From: Argentina anserina
Taxonomy: Eukaryota > Streptophyta > Magnoliopsida > Rosales > Rosaceae
NCBI RefSeq assembly: GCF_933775445.1
Contig: NC_065878.1
Location: forward strand, 4,982,001-5,046,000
Length of the DNA stretch: 64,000 nucleotides
Direction of reading: 5' to 3'
Made by a program: the position numbers and the translations under genes
Notes under the pieces: generated by a model
The model's database searches: none
Seen by the model: only the letters and a program-made list of their open reading frames with translations
Told to the model about the DNA's origin: nothing
Shown here: positions 33,581 to 44,459 of the stretch, piece by piece
Layout of the letters: the number at the start of each line of letters is the position of its first letter
Numbering within the stretch: position 1 is the stretch's first letter

Positions 33581-33808
33581 TGTTGTAGGGAAAATGGAAT
33601 GGTCTACTCGTATTATTACGAACCCCTTTATATAGGGGAAATATTACATGGAAAGATATCAATCAGTTTAATGGCAATGAATAAGAATTGTCCGTTACAT
33701 AATTCATATCTGTAATTAACTATATATTAAATACTGATTGCTCAATTGCCTCCGTTAGTTACTTTGACGAGGGCACACTAATAAGGAAATAATGTGTTTC
33801 CTTCAACA
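33581..33808 (-). repeat. 3' LTR of the second copia element
   Basis: It starts TGTTGTAGGG and ends CCTTCAACA on the plus strand. It is followed by CTCCCCCTTGT, the complement of the polypurine tract ACAAGGGGGAG. The boundary was set by analogy with the first copia LTR. Confidence 0.8.
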
Positions 33809-34001
33809 CTCCCCCTTGTGCCAAGTCAAAGACACAGTAGTGCGTGAACTGTTGCGTCATTAAAAACCTTGCCAAATGATAAAAACCCAATGGGACAAAA
33901 TGAATCTTGGTCTAAGGAAAAAAAAGAGTACAACACACTAATGACATGTGTGGGTCTAGACTCTCCCTAAAGTCTACCACTCCCTATGACTCTTACTTTG
34001 A

Positions 34002-34624
34002 TTAAGAGAGTTCGTAAAGCTTTCGCATTCCTATATCTTTTACATGTTTCTCAAACGTAACTTTAGGCAATGACTTGGTGAATAGATCTGCCACATTCTC
34101 CTCAGATTTAACTTGGTTTACTTGAATCTTGAGGATAGCTTGTTGTTGCTGATTGTAGAAAAATTTTGGAGATATATGTTTCGTATTGTCACCCTTGATA
34201 TAACCTAGCTTCATCTGTTCGATGCAAGCTGCATTATCTTCATAAATGCACGTAGGCTCTTCAGTGGTAGAACTTAAACCACTAGTTCCTCGAATATGAG
34301 TAATGATGGATCTTAGCCATACGCACTCACGAACCGCCTCATGTAGAGCGATAATCTCTGAGTGGTTCGAAGAGGTAGCCACAAGGGTTTGCTTGGTTGA
34401 TCTCCAAGATATTGCCGTTTTTCCAATAGTGAATACATAACCAGTTTGGGAACGGCCTTTATGTGGGTCAGAAAGATACCCAGCATCAACGAAACCAACC
34501 AAAATATTATTTGGGGTTTCAGAGTAGGGGATAGTAATTTTGTCATCGACCTTTTCTTTAGGAACTGCAATTCCATTCGCGGATCCTCATGTCTTACTAT
34601 AAGGAAAGAATAAACCCAAGTCAA
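34002..34624 (-). CDS. Second copia element, RNase H fragment
   Basis: Frame 34002-34502 (MVGFVDAGYLSDPHKGRSQT, then TAISWRSTKQTLVATSSNHS, ending KHVKDIGMRKLYELS) is the copia RNase H domain and C terminus. A shift near 34620-34670 separates it from the RT frame upstream. The counterpart of the CpG-rich insert of the first element is absent here. Confidence 0.88.
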
Positions 34625-34673
34625 TGGTTCCTTTTAGGTATCGAAATATGTTCTTGACACCACTCCAATGACG

Positions 34674-37600
34674 CTACGTAGGTGTTGAGCTAAATCTAGC
34701 TAACAAGTTCACTGAGAATGCAATATCTGGTCGAGTACATTGGGCCAAGTACAATAATGCGCCTATTGCACTTAGGTAGGGAGTTTCAGCTCCTAATACC
34801 TCTTCGTCCTCTTCTAGTGGGCGAAACGGATCTTTCTTTACATCCAAATTTCGACCGATCATGGGAGTGCTAACAGGGTGCACTTTGTCCATGTTAAATC
34901 GCCTGAGCATCTTTTGGACATATGCAGACTGGTGGATTAGAATTCCACAAGCTCGGTGCTCTAGCTCAAGGCCTAGACAAAACCGAGTTTTCCCAAGATC
35001 TTTCATCTCAAATTCGGATTTCAAATAGCTCGTGGTTTCTCTTATTTCATCAAGAGTGCCTATTATGTTTATGTCATCAACATATACAGCTACAATAGCA
35101 AATCCGGAACTTGTTTTCTTTATAAATACGCAGGGGCACAATTCATTATTCTTATATCCTTTCCCAATCAAGTAGTCACTTAGACGGGTATACCACATCC
35201 GCCCAGATTGCTTTAGTCCGTAAAGTGAGCGTTTCAACCTGATTGCAAACGCACTCCGTGGTTTAGAGTCACTTGATTTGGGCAATTGAAGGCCATCAGG
35301 CACTTTCATATATATCTCAAAATCTAGATCCCCATAGAGATATGATGTAACCACATCCATAAGCTGCATGTCCAGTCCTTCGGAAACTACCAAACTAACA
35401 AGGTAGCGAAACGTTATGACGTCCATTACGGGAGAGTATGTCTCCTCGTAGTCAATTCCAGGGCGTTGTGAGAAACCTTGCGCCACATGGCGAGCCTTGT
35501 ACCTTAAGACTTCGTTCTTCTCATTACGCTTTCTGACAAAAACCCATTTATGTCCTACAGGCTTTACACTTGGTGGGGTTAGCACTACCGGACCAAATAC
35601 CTGTCTTTTTGCCAGTGAATCTAATTCTACCTGGATTGCGTCTTTCCATTTAGGCCAATCTGCTCTTTGTTGACATTCTACAACAGAGCGTGGTTCGATA
35701 TCATCATGCTCTATTATTTCATGAGCAACGTTATATGCAAATGCATCATCAATGTGTATGGAAGATCTTTCCATCAACTCATGTGCACTCTCATAATTCA
35801 TTGAGATTTCTTTGTTCTCTGAAATCATACCAAACATCGGAGCGTCCTCCAGTAATGATTCATGGACATAACTATAATCAGAGATAATCTCATGAGAGGG
35901 ATTCTCCACATCGATGATTAATAGATCTGGTTGTGCCTTAGTCACCCTTTTCTTCCTTGGGCGAGTATCAGTCGAACCAAGTGGCCTCCCCTTCTTCCTT
36001 TGAGGAGCCACGGCCTCAACCACACCTCCACCAAGTGTGGTTGCAGTGCCTCCTACTACGGCACCATGCCCTTTTTTAGGGATTTCTAACCTTGCAGGCA
36101 CATTTGCAGCTGGTATATGTGATCTTGTCACTTTAGCGATATCAGAAAACGCATCAGGCATCGAATATGCTACGTTCTGAAGATCGATTATTCTTTTCAC
36201 TTCACTTTCACATTGTGGAGTGCGGGGATCAAAATGAGATTGAGTGGGGACAAACCATGACAATTCCTGTCGTTCCCTTTGAAAATCTTTTTTCTTATCT
36301 CCCCCTAACGACGGGTAGACTGTCTCATCAAAGTGACAATCCGCAAATCTAGCGGTAAAACGATTGCCTGTCAAAGGTTCCAAATAGCAAATAATTGTTG
36401 GGGATTCATATCCAACATAAATACCTACTCGTCTCTGGGGACCCATTTTTGTGCCTTGTGGGGGTGCAATAGGCACATATACAGCACAACCAAATATGCG
36501 TAAGTGTGAAATGCCAGGCTCATATCCAGTAACCAACTGGTACGCAAAAAATGGTTGGCTAGCAGTAGGTCTGAAACGAATAAGCAAGGCTGCGTGCAAT
36601 ATTGCATAACCCCATGCACTTATAGGTAAATTGGTGCGCATAATAAGTGCCCTAGCCACCATTTGTAATCTTTTGATGGTGGCTTCAGCTAGACCATTTT
36701 GTGTATGCACATGGGGAACAGGATGCTCTACATCGATCCCAATAGACATGCAATAATCATCAAATGCTTTTGATGTAAACTTTCCAGCGTTATCAAGCCT
36801 TATAGACTTAATAGGGTGATCAGGGTGGTGAGCCCTTAAACGAAGCTTTCTTACTTCCTTGCCTAATATGCGAATGTGTGATTCGTCATATGTGACATCT
36901 TCCGCGAGTTCTATGATACTATAGTCTATGACATGGGAATTGTCTGGCTTGTATTCCCGTAATATAGATACATGGAAAACGTTATTCACGTTGGACAAAT
37001 ATTGTGGTAGATCTATTCGATAGGCTAAATCACCAACTCTTTCTATAATTTGGAAAAGTCCAATAAACCGCGGTGACAACTTGGCAATCTTTTTTCCAAA
37101 ATGGACAACGCCTCGCATGGGTGAAACTTTCAACAAAACACGATCTCTGACATGAAACTCTACATTCCTCCTATGTTGATCGGCATTGGTCTTTTGTCGA
37201 CTCTGTGCAGCTTTCAAATGCTCCTTAATTGAAGCAATGACCTTCGCAGAATGCTTAACTACATCAGGTCCGGGAAGAACGGTTTCGCCTACTTCAGCCC
37301 AACATAGTGGGGTACGGTATGGTCTCCCATAGAGAGCTTCAAAAGGGGCCATCCATATGCTTGAGTGATAACTGTTGTTGTAAGCAAACTCAATCAAATA
37401 TAGGTGATCCTCCCAGCTTCTTCCAAAATCAAAAATGCAAGACCTAAGCATATCCTCCATCACTTGATTAACTCTTTGAGTTTGTCCATCAGTTTGAGGA
37501 TGAAATACAGTGCTCATGTTTAACTTCGTCTCCATTGCACTTTGTAAGCTAACACAAAATGTTGAGGTGAATCGGGCATCACGATCTGACACTATCGATA

Positions 37601-37868
37601 CAAGAACTCCGCGCAGACATACTACTTCTCTTAGGTATAGCTTACTTAAGATGTCGATGGAATCTGCTACCTTTATTGGTAAGAAATGGGCAGATTTTGT
37701 AAGGCGATCAACAATGACCTCAATTGCATCGTTGCCTCTTTGCGTCCTTGGCAATCCAATAATGAAGTCCATCGTGATGTGCTCCCACTTCCATTTTGGA
37801 TTTTGAGAAGTTGTAATAATCCTCCCTTTCGCACGTGCTCCGCCTTCACAAGTTAGCATGTAAGACAC
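34674..37868 (-). CDS. Chimeric 1064-codon frame: Ty3/gypsy integrase fused to Ty1/copia integrase C terminus and RT
   Basis: Residues 1 to about 343 are Ty3/gypsy integrase: EHITMDFIIGLPRTQRGNDA, SIVSDRDARFTSTF, TVFHPQTDGQTQRVNQVMED, then the C-terminal GLFQIIERVGDLAYRIDLP and VFHVSILREYKP, ending RILGKEVRKLR. From there the frame continues as Ty1/copia: LRAHHPDHPIKSIRLDNAGK, NGLAEATIKRLQMVARALI, ISHLRIFGCAVYVPI, then RT with HKWVFVRKRNEKNEVLRYKA, KRSLYGLKQSGRMWYTRL and VAVYVDDINIIG. The switch is at about 36839/36840 with no stop. Copia normally has integrase upstream of RT and gypsy has it downstream, so the hybrid reads gypsy-INT/copia-INT-RT. It is probably the result of a deletion joining two elements, open by chance or because it is recent. 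Confidence 0.85.
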   Translation of the reverse strand: MSYMLTCEGGARAKGRIITTSQNPKWKWEHITMDFIIGLPRTQRGNDAIEVIVDRLTKSAHFLPIKVADSIDILSKLYLREVVCLRGVLVSIVSDRDARFTSTFCVSLQSAMETKLNMSTVFHPQTDGQTQRVNQVMEDMLRSCIFDFGRSWEDHLYLIEFAYNNSYHSSIWMAPFEALYGRPYRTPLCWAEVGETVLPGPDVVKHSAKVIASIKEHLKAAQSRQKTNADQHRRNVEFHVRDRVLLKVSPMRGVVHFGKKIAKLSPRFIGLFQIIERVGDLAYRIDLPQYLSNVNNVFHVSILREYKPDNSHVIDYSIIELAEDVTYDESHIRILGKEVRKLRLRAHHPDHPIKSIRLDNAGKFTSKAFDDYCMSIGIDVEHPVPHVHTQNGLAEATIKRLQMVARALIMRTNLPISAWGYAILHAALLIRFRPTASQPFFAYQLVTGYEPGISHLRIFGCAVYVPIAPPQGTKMGPQRRVGIYVGYESPTIICYLEPLTGNRFTARFADCHFDETVYPSLGGDKKKDFQRERQELSWFVPTQSHFDPRTPQCESEVKRIIDLQNVAYSMPDAFSDIAKVTRSHIPAANVPARLEIPKKGHGAVVGGTATTLGGGVVEAVAPQRKKGRPLGSTDTRPRKKRVTKAQPDLLIIDVENPSHEIISDYSYVHESLLEDAPMFGMISENKEISMNYESAHELMERSSIHIDDAFAYNVAHEIIEHDDIEPRSVVECQQRADWPKWKDAIQVELDSLAKRQVFGPVVLTPPSVKPVGHKWVFVRKRNEKNEVLRYKARHVAQGFSQRPGIDYEETYSPVMDVITFRYLVSLVVSEGLDMQLMDVVTSYLYGDLDFEIYMKVPDGLQLPKSSDSKPRSAFAIRLKRSLYGLKQSGRMWYTRLSDYLIGKGYKNNELCPCVFIKKTSSGFAIVAVYVDDINIIGTLDEIRETTSYLKSEFEMKDLGKTRFCLGLELEHRACGILIHQSAYVQKMLRRFNMDKVHPVSTPMIGRNLDVKKDPFRPLEEDEEVLGAETPYLSAIGALLYLAQCTRPDIAFSVNLLARFSSTPT

Positions 37869-38319
37869 CTAGAGACATAGTTAGCAATGTCTCTCTTCAT
37901 GTTGTTCCACCAATAGTTATTTATTCCTCTTGGGTAGATTGTGAATTTTGAACAATATGCTTCTTGCATTATATCTTCCTTTAATGATGTAACATTTGGC
38001 ACGCAAAGCGTCCCTCTAAGACACATCCCTTCTTCCGTATGTGTGTTCCAATCTTCGGGGTGCTTCTCTTTCATTCCCCGAACGTATTCCACGAGCCCTT
38101 CATCTTCCCGTTGTGCTTGAATGATTTCGCTTATTATTAGGGTTGCACCACTAAGTTTCCAATAAACATCTCATTCATGTTCGTTGAAGGAGTAAGATTG
38201 TACTCAATTAGAGTTCTTAATATGCTCCAATCCTCTCTTATAATTGTAGCTAGGTGACTTCTGGGTTTATGGCTTAAAGCGTCAGCCACTACGTTTGCTT
38301 TACCGGGATGGTATTGCAA
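37853..38319 (-). pseudogene. Ty3/gypsy integrase N-terminal zinc-finger region, frameshifted
   Basis: Frame 38137-38319 contains QYHPGKANVVADALSHKP (RNase H to integrase linker). Frame 37853-38092 contains SKFTIYPRGINNYWWNNMKR and YVSRCLTC, the HHCC finger region, with a stop before the chimeric frame that starts at 37868. Confidence 0.8.
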
Positions 38320-39098
38320 TGTGAAGTCATAGTCTTTGAAGCTCCATCCATCTTCTTTGTCGCATGTTTAAATCTTTCTGGGAGAAAAATATACTTTAGA
38401 CTTTTGTGATCAGAGAATAGATCAAACCGCTCTCCGTACAAATAATGCCTCCAAACCTTCAAAGCAAAAACCACAGCTACTAGCTCAAGATCATGGGTTG
38501 GATAGTTCTTCTCATGCATCTTCAATTTTCGAGATGCATAAGCTACCACCTTCCCATTTAGCATGAGAACGCAAATGAGTCCTTGATGTGATGCGTCGCT
38601 ATATATAACAAAAGGAATCCCACTTTCTAGAATGGTGAGGATTGGTGTTGTCGTCAGCCTTTCCTTTAGCTTCTGAAATGCTTGTTCACAGTTGGCGTCC
38701 CAAATATACTTCCCATTCTTTCGAGTCAACCTTGTCAATGGAAGAGCAATTTTTGAAAAGCCTTCAATGAACCTCCGATAATACCTAGCAAGGGCAAGAA
38801 AACTATGTACTTCGGTTGGAGTGGTAGGAGCTTTCCATTCCAACACAGTTTCGATCTTTGTAGGGTCCATTGCTATTCCATTTTGAGAGACAACGTGGCC
38901 CAAAAATTTCACTTGGTGTTGCCAAATATCACACTTCTCAAAATTTGCATATAGCTTGTGTTCTCTCAACACTTGTAAGGTAGTTTTATACTGTTGTGCG
39001 TGGTCTGCTTCATTTTTGGAATAAATCAAAATATTATCGATGAAGACGATAATAAACTTATCCAAAAATGAACTAAAAACTCGATTCATCAAGTCCAT
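38289..39098 (-). CDS. Ty3/gypsy RT C-terminal part and RNase H
   Basis: The frame starts at MDLMNRVFSSFLDKFIIVFI and carries the catalytic box as VFIDNILIYSK, with Asn replacing the second Asp of the usual DD. It continues through KFLGHVVSQNGIAMDPTKIE and RNase H (VIYSDASHQGLICVL, ASRKLKMHEKNYPTHDLELV). The upstream half of RT lies beyond the solo LTR at 41281-41758. Confidence 0.85.
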   Translation of the reverse strand: MDLMNRVFSSFLDKFIIVFIDNILIYSKNEADHAQQYKTTLQVLREHKLYANFEKCDIWQHQVKFLGHVVSQNGIAMDPTKIETVLEWKAPTTPTEVHSFLALARYYRRFIEGFSKIALPLTRLTRKNGKYIWDANCEQAFQKLKERLTTTPILTILESGIPFVIYSDASHQGLICVLMLNGKVVAYASRKLKMHEKNYPTHDLELVAVVFALKVWRHYLYGERFDLFSDHKSLKYIFLPERFKHATKKMDGASKTMTSHCNTIPVKQT

Positions 39099-39118
39099 GA
39101 ATATGGCTGGTGCATTAG

Positions 39119-41275
39119 TGATAAGAGCACTTTGTGCGACGTTCTTAACATACTTTTACCCTCATTTGTACTTTGCCTAGCCCTTATTGTTGCACTGTCG
39201 AGTCATTGAGTCATAGTAGGAGTCTTCAGCGGTATTTGATGCATTTTTGTGATTAAACGAGTTGAAAACATAGAAATTGTCTAGAGTCCTAGTTTGAGTA
39301 GGAATCCTTGTAGGACTAGGAAACCTAGTGGGATTAGGAGTTTTCATCTTTCGACATTTCTGTTGCATTGGCGATATATTGAGAATCCTACTTGCATTAG
39401 GAATCCTTTTTAGACTAGGAAACGTACCATTTGGGAAAGTCCTACTTGTACTGAAACTCTTATACCGTAACTTTCCTAATTGAACTTTCTTATTCTAGTA
39501 ACTTACTTGTTTGATGAATTATCTTGTATTTATTCTTTTTTTTTTTCAGATTTAAATTAAGAGATAATTCAAGAGAGAAACAAGGAGACTGCTGTGCATA
39601 ATAAAAGGAGAAGATAATTATCAAGAAATAGAGGAGCAGCCATGAGAATGGAGAAGATAATGCACGGTATAACTTAATGAGGATGTTGTTCAATACTTGA
39701 TGATAGGAGAAGAAGATGACGTGCTACAATTAAGGGTGAATTATATGAAGATAATGGATTCATAATTAAAGGAGAGAAGCCGTGCACAATAGTAAGAGAA
39801 GAGGAAGGAAGCGTTGCAGCCAATGAGGAGAAGTCAACGATTTAGAGAAAATTAAGAAGCCGTGAAGCTTGAATGAAAGGAGAGAAGATAGAAGAGAGAA
39901 TTAAGGAAAGAAGAATTCAACCATGCAGCCCTAGAGATAATTAAAGAAAGATAAGTCAAATACTTGGAGAGTATATGGATAGCACGGCATGATTAAATGA
40001 AGATAATTGAGTCGTAAGAGGATGCCATACAACAGACCAAGGACAAGATAATTAAGGAGAAGGATAGCCATGCAACCAAGGATAATTACAAGATAAACAT
40101 TCTCATCATTCAAAATGAAGAGACTCACGGCAAAGAAAGTAGGGAGAAGCGATAGGGAAGAGAGAAGAGTCACGGCTGTGTAACCTATCACCCTCACTCT
40201 TCTATAAATAGCCACGTCATAGCATTCATTCACCATCACATCTCATTCACAAAGCTAATTCGAACCTCTGCCAAAATACATCCAGAAAATTCAAGCCACA
40301 AACTTCATTCATCACCACAAAACCGTGCTACCCTTTCTCCTCTTCCATACTGAATTCATCCTTGCCGAATCCTTCAAGGTTTCTAATGTGTGATTCATCC
40401 ATGACTTGTAATTTTTCTTTTGGTTTTCTGAATATTTCGAATTCATTGTATGAGTTATTGGATACTATTTTCGGTTTCATATATGAAAAACATATTTTCA
40501 AACTTATTTGGTTTTATGTTTTGATTATATGAACTCTTGAATGTGTATGTATGCCGTGCTTGATGACTAAGGGCAGTAGGTTTCCGATTTCTTTTTAGGT
40601 TTTATTTTGATTGATTCCTTGAACTTGTACATCTAAATCAATGCTTGAGGAAGCCACGGCCATGGCTCTCCTAAGGTTGCGATTTCATTCACCAGAGTAA
40701 TCTTTAATTGAGTTATGCGCTTCGTGTTTCAATTTTTGGTACTTAGATAGGGCTGTGATAGTTCTAGGAATTTGCATGCTTAATCAAGATGAGTGACGCC
40801 ATGCTTGTGTTCATATTTCCGATTCGACTTAATGTGTTTATGTGTTTAACTAGTACGCTTCGTTATGTTAAACTCTTTTTAGAAAATGTTTAGGATTGGA
40901 CGCTTCGTTGATTCTAAATAGTTAAGAAGTCTTAACGATTAGATGTTTCGCTTCGGGCTCTAATTAGAATTGGAATTGAAATGGATTAAGAATGAATCGA
41001 AATTGCTTGATGCCTATTAGTTGTTTTGTGCGTGTCATACATGTTCTATGAGAAGCATTCGTGTTTTGGTTATGTGATGAGTGGTAGATCAATTGTATAT
41101 AAGTAATTTAGGATTTATTTTAAGTAGTAGTTTTAGAATCCAAATCAAATCCTCCGATAACATGATAAGTTTTGAGTACCCTTTGATTCCCCGGACTGAA
41201 CGATCCCTGCTTATTCTATACTAACGATGATATTTTTCAGGGTTTACTATAGACATTCTAACTAACGATCTATCA
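39119..41275 (+). mobile_element. Solo LTR, copy 2 of the shared family (2157 bp), in the gypsy RT
   Basis: It begins TGATAAGAGCAC and ends GATCTATCA. The flanks are ATTAG (39114-39118) and ATTGG (41276-41280), a 5-bp duplication with one difference. It is collinear with copy 1 (same start, a shared middle segment with GAGTGACGCC, and the CCCCGGACTGAACGA end). A TATA-like TCTATAAATAGCC lies near 40200. It splits the gypsy RT inside the conserved [11 protein letters not shown] motif, in opposite orientation to that element. Confidence 0.85.
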
Positions 41276-41280
41276 ATTGG

Positions 41281-41758
41281 TTAACTTAAATGACATTACT
41301 AACCACTCATATTGTCCATACCACGTGTTGAATGCGGTTTTAATCTTATCATCCTTTTTGACAAGAAGTTGGTGGTACCCAGAGCGTAAGTCGATCTTTT
41401 AGAATACTCGAACTCCTCGTAATTGATCAAATAAATCATCAATTCGCGAAAATGGGTACTTGTTATTGATAGTCACCTTGTTTAGTTGTTGGTAGTTGAT
41501 GCATAGATGGAATGATTCATCTTTCTTTTTCACGAACAACATAGGTGCTCCCCAGCTAGAAGAACTACGCCGAATAAATCCAAGATCGAGCAACCCATTG
41601 ATTTGCTTTTGTAGCTCATTTAATTCCTTCGGTGTCATTCTATAGGGTATCACATAAATTGGACTAGCTTTGGGTATTAGATCAATGCTGAACTCAATTT
41701 CTCGACTTGATGGTAAATGAGTGATTTCTTGGAAAACATCTTTATAAGTGTTCACCAC
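41281..41758 (-). CDS. Ty3/gypsy RT N-terminal part
   Basis: The frame from 41758 contains [38 protein letters not shown] and [20 protein letters not shown]. It continues past an in-frame stop near 41399 as [14 protein letters not shown] sequence until the solo-LTR duplication. Confidence 0.82.
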
Positions 41759-41951
41759 ATAAATTTAGTCTATTGAAGGTTCATAATTCTTCGATTCAAC
41801 ATTGGCAAGAAATTTAGTAGGAGTTGATTTTCTTGGAAAGTTACAATGGAGTTTTGGAATAGGTTGGCTAGGTATCGAAAAAGTGATAGTTTTCCCACGA
41901 CAATCTACAAGGGCATGATATTTGCTTAACCAATAAAATCCTAGTATTATG

Positions 41952-42260
41952 TCACAACGCCTGAAATTTAAAACTATAAGGTCCTATGAGAAATTTTGTA
42001 TCCAAAACATGTATAGGACATGATTTGCAAACTTTGGTTAAGATGACAGATTTTTCTAATGGTATCAAGACCATTAGAAACTCATCTTGTTCAGTTGGCG
42101 TTAAGCCTAATATTGCGACAAATGCAACAAATATAAACGAATCAGATGCACCGGTATCAAATAGTATATGAGCATGAGTACTATATGCTACTAGCGTACC
42201 TTCCATGTATAGATTAATTCCTTGATTAACATACATAGTCACCATGTAGTGTTTTATCAT
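41952..42260 (-). CDS. Ty3/gypsy retropepsin-like protease fragment
   Basis: The frame contains AHILFDTGASDSFIFVAFVA, with the DTGAS aspartic protease active site. It is separated from RT by a stop near 41770. The upstream leader frame (start at 42398, MDHRFVEALRNDFQFGNE) is in another phase and is not recognised as gag. Confidence 0.75.
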   Translation of the reverse strand: MIKHYMVTMYVNQGINLYMEGTLVAYSTHAHILFDTGASDSFIFVAFVAILGLTPTEQDEFLMVLIPLEKSVILTKVCKSCPIHVLDTKFLIGPYSFKFQAL

Positions 42261-42639
42261 CTAGGTTGATACTATGATTGTTTAGGGAAATATAAACACA
42301 CATATTATAGGCCAGTTGCCTAGCATTAGCATCTAGTTCCAAATACTCATTACCGAATTGAAAATCATTTCTTAGTGCTTCTACGAACCGATGATCCATA
42401 CTGTCAAATAATCATTGTTAGTTAGACCAATCAACTCTAATTTCAAAAGACATCGATTCAAATCAAGCACAAAACTTCAAGATGCAACAAATTATATGTG
42501 GGAACTTATATCCAACTCTTCTAACTTTGAGAAATACATTCGCATACAACATAAATACATAACCCTCCCTGTTCTTGTTAAGTTTTTGAAAATATATATA
42601 GATTTATTTTTAAAACAAAAACTTAAGAGAGTGAATGCT

Positions 42640-42651
42640 CTGATACCAATA
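42640..42651 (-). other. Primer binding site of the Ty3/gypsy element
   Basis: The minus strand reads TATTGGTATCAGAGCA right after the LTR end, matching the initiator tRNA-Met 3' end complement TGGTATCAGAGC. Confidence 0.85.
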
Positions 42652-44442
42652 TGTCACGCCCCCAAATCCGAGACCACTATTATATGAAATATGGTTCCCG
42701 AATCAGAGGTGTGACATTAAAACCAATAAAATTTTCTCAATAAAACTGATATAAATATATGTCTGAATAATATTTTTATTAGGAAATAAAATCAGAGTTA
42801 TTTTACAATACAGCAGATTAAGAAATACTGAATTTTAACGTAGATAGATGAGTCTTGCATTTATTGTCTTGAAATAGTAATTGAAGAAAAACCATCATTA
42901 TATTTATTAGATTCATCACATTCTCCAACCATCTACTCATTACTTGAAAATAAGATTGTGTAACATCATGAGTACACAGACCCACTAAGTACATAGTACA
43001 TTTTAATAATAATTTAGCTAATGAGAAATTCAAATATGAACAACCAAGTAAAATGTACCAAAAACCAGGTGTATTTGGTAACACGATTTCTTATTTATGC
43101 ATATAGATATACATATCAGCATCAATATATTCAATTAATTGTGTGAATTTTTAAGAAAACTAGTAATTAATTACAAAGTCACATGTTAGGGTTCACGTTT
43201 ACCTAAAACACGGATAAGCCTCAGCATACCGAGGCCAACACCAAAGTATGTATACTCAAGGTCAATTCTCCTATGAGTATAATAGTTTTTTGAGTGAGTT
43301 TATTAACTCTAACTTTGATTAGCCATAACTTCTCCATTTCCAAACATTTTTGAGTGATTCAAAAGTCTAAATTGAAGCATTTTCATGAGGAAACCTATGC
43401 CCCTACCGTACTTCAGTTTGGTAGTTTCCACCGCCTGTCCAGGGTTGAGCCCTGGGATTTGATGGTGGACTTAAAAAACCACCTACAGACGCTTTACGCC
43501 CAATCATTCCGGATAATGTTTAATGCTATTGTTATCTTGGACAAACTCAGAAGTTATAAAATACGAAAATATAGCTCTTACAAAAACATGGTCTTTTCCA
43601 TTTTATCCTTAGGTTTTCACTTTGATAAATCTTAAAAGACAAAAGATTATAAGGATGTAAGATGTACTTACCTTAAAGTTTCAGGAGTAAAAAAAAGGTT
43701 TTGATGTGGATCCAAAGTTGAATTACTTTAGTAAAGAAGGAACTTGTTTAAGAGAGAAATAGTGAAGGCTAGAATTTTTGCTTGAGAAACATTGGCTGGT
43801 TGAGTTTTCTATCAACTACGAGAACTGTAGACTTGCATGATTTCTGATTTTGAAGTATGAAGAAAGCTGAAGGCAGCTCACAAATATAAACTGGCCAAGA
43901 AAGAACACAAAAATTTAATTATCAACTACCATTCTTGACTTAAGAGACCAAGAATTAATATGAGTGATAACTTAGCTAGTTATGGTGGTTGCTCACAAAG
44001 AATAAAAAATAGTGCGATAAGATAAAACATAAAAATCAACTAGGTTCAAAATGTATTAGCATAAGGATTATATATATATATATATGTAGATATAACAAAC
44101 ACATTTATGTGTTATTCTAAAAAGTAAAGGAATGTAGTATATTTTTTTCATAAGGTTTTAATATATTTGCACTATCCAATACTAATATAATGCATAAAAG
44201 ATAATACTATTAGTATTAGTCTTAAACTCGATTATAAAGTATCAAGTATACGCAAGAAATATGAGCTAACGTACTCAAATTGTGGTCTAATAATTACAAA
44301 AAAAAATTCTCTATCTTTAAAAATATGAACCTTAACATCATTGGTTTCTAAAGAGAAATATTAGAAGAAAAATTGAATTAATTCTAAGTTAATATAACCT
44401 TAGAGCACTAAGTAGTAGTAAATACTAAATTTTGGTATTACA
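42652..44442 (-). repeat. 5' LTR of the Ty3/gypsy element (about 1.8 kb)
   Basis: Plus strand begins TGTCACGCCCCCAAATCC next to the PBS. The far end is set at ATTACA (44442) because TG/CA termini fit and host-like sequence with an ATG starts at 44460. No second copy exists in the window to confirm the outer boundary. Confidence 0.65.
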
Positions 44443-44459
44443 ACCCCAAGAAGAAGAAG

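Larger units (their letters stand above)
33581..36839 (-). mobile_element. 3' part of a second Ty1/copia element (truncated)
   Basis: It includes a 228-bp 3' LTR (33581-33808), a polypurine tract, RNase H, RT and the C-terminal half of integrase, all closely related to the young copia element. Everything upstream of the integrase catalytic aspartate region is missing: the sequence switches at about 36839/36840 to Ty3/gypsy integrase. No 5' LTR is seen and no target duplication can be paired with ATTTG at 33576-33580. Confidence 0.88.
36840..44442 (-). mobile_element. 5' part of a Ty3/gypsy element (truncated), interrupted by a solo LTR
   Basis: In minus order it has a 1.8-kb 5' LTR (42652-44442), PBS, a short leader frame, protease, RT (split by the solo LTR at 39119-41275), RNase H and integrase, ending at the switch to copia at about 36840. 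The 3' LTR is missing. Most of gag is also missing: only about 400 bp lies between the PBS and protease. The RT and integrase motifs resemble the Tekay/Del chromovirus group (inference). Confidence 0.85.

Noticed and set aside
33576..44447. The gypsy-copia composite as one integrated chimeric retrotransposon
   Set aside because: Its two ends carry unrelated LTRs, and the 5-bp flanks (ATTTG and ACCCC) do not match. A deletion between two elements is simpler.
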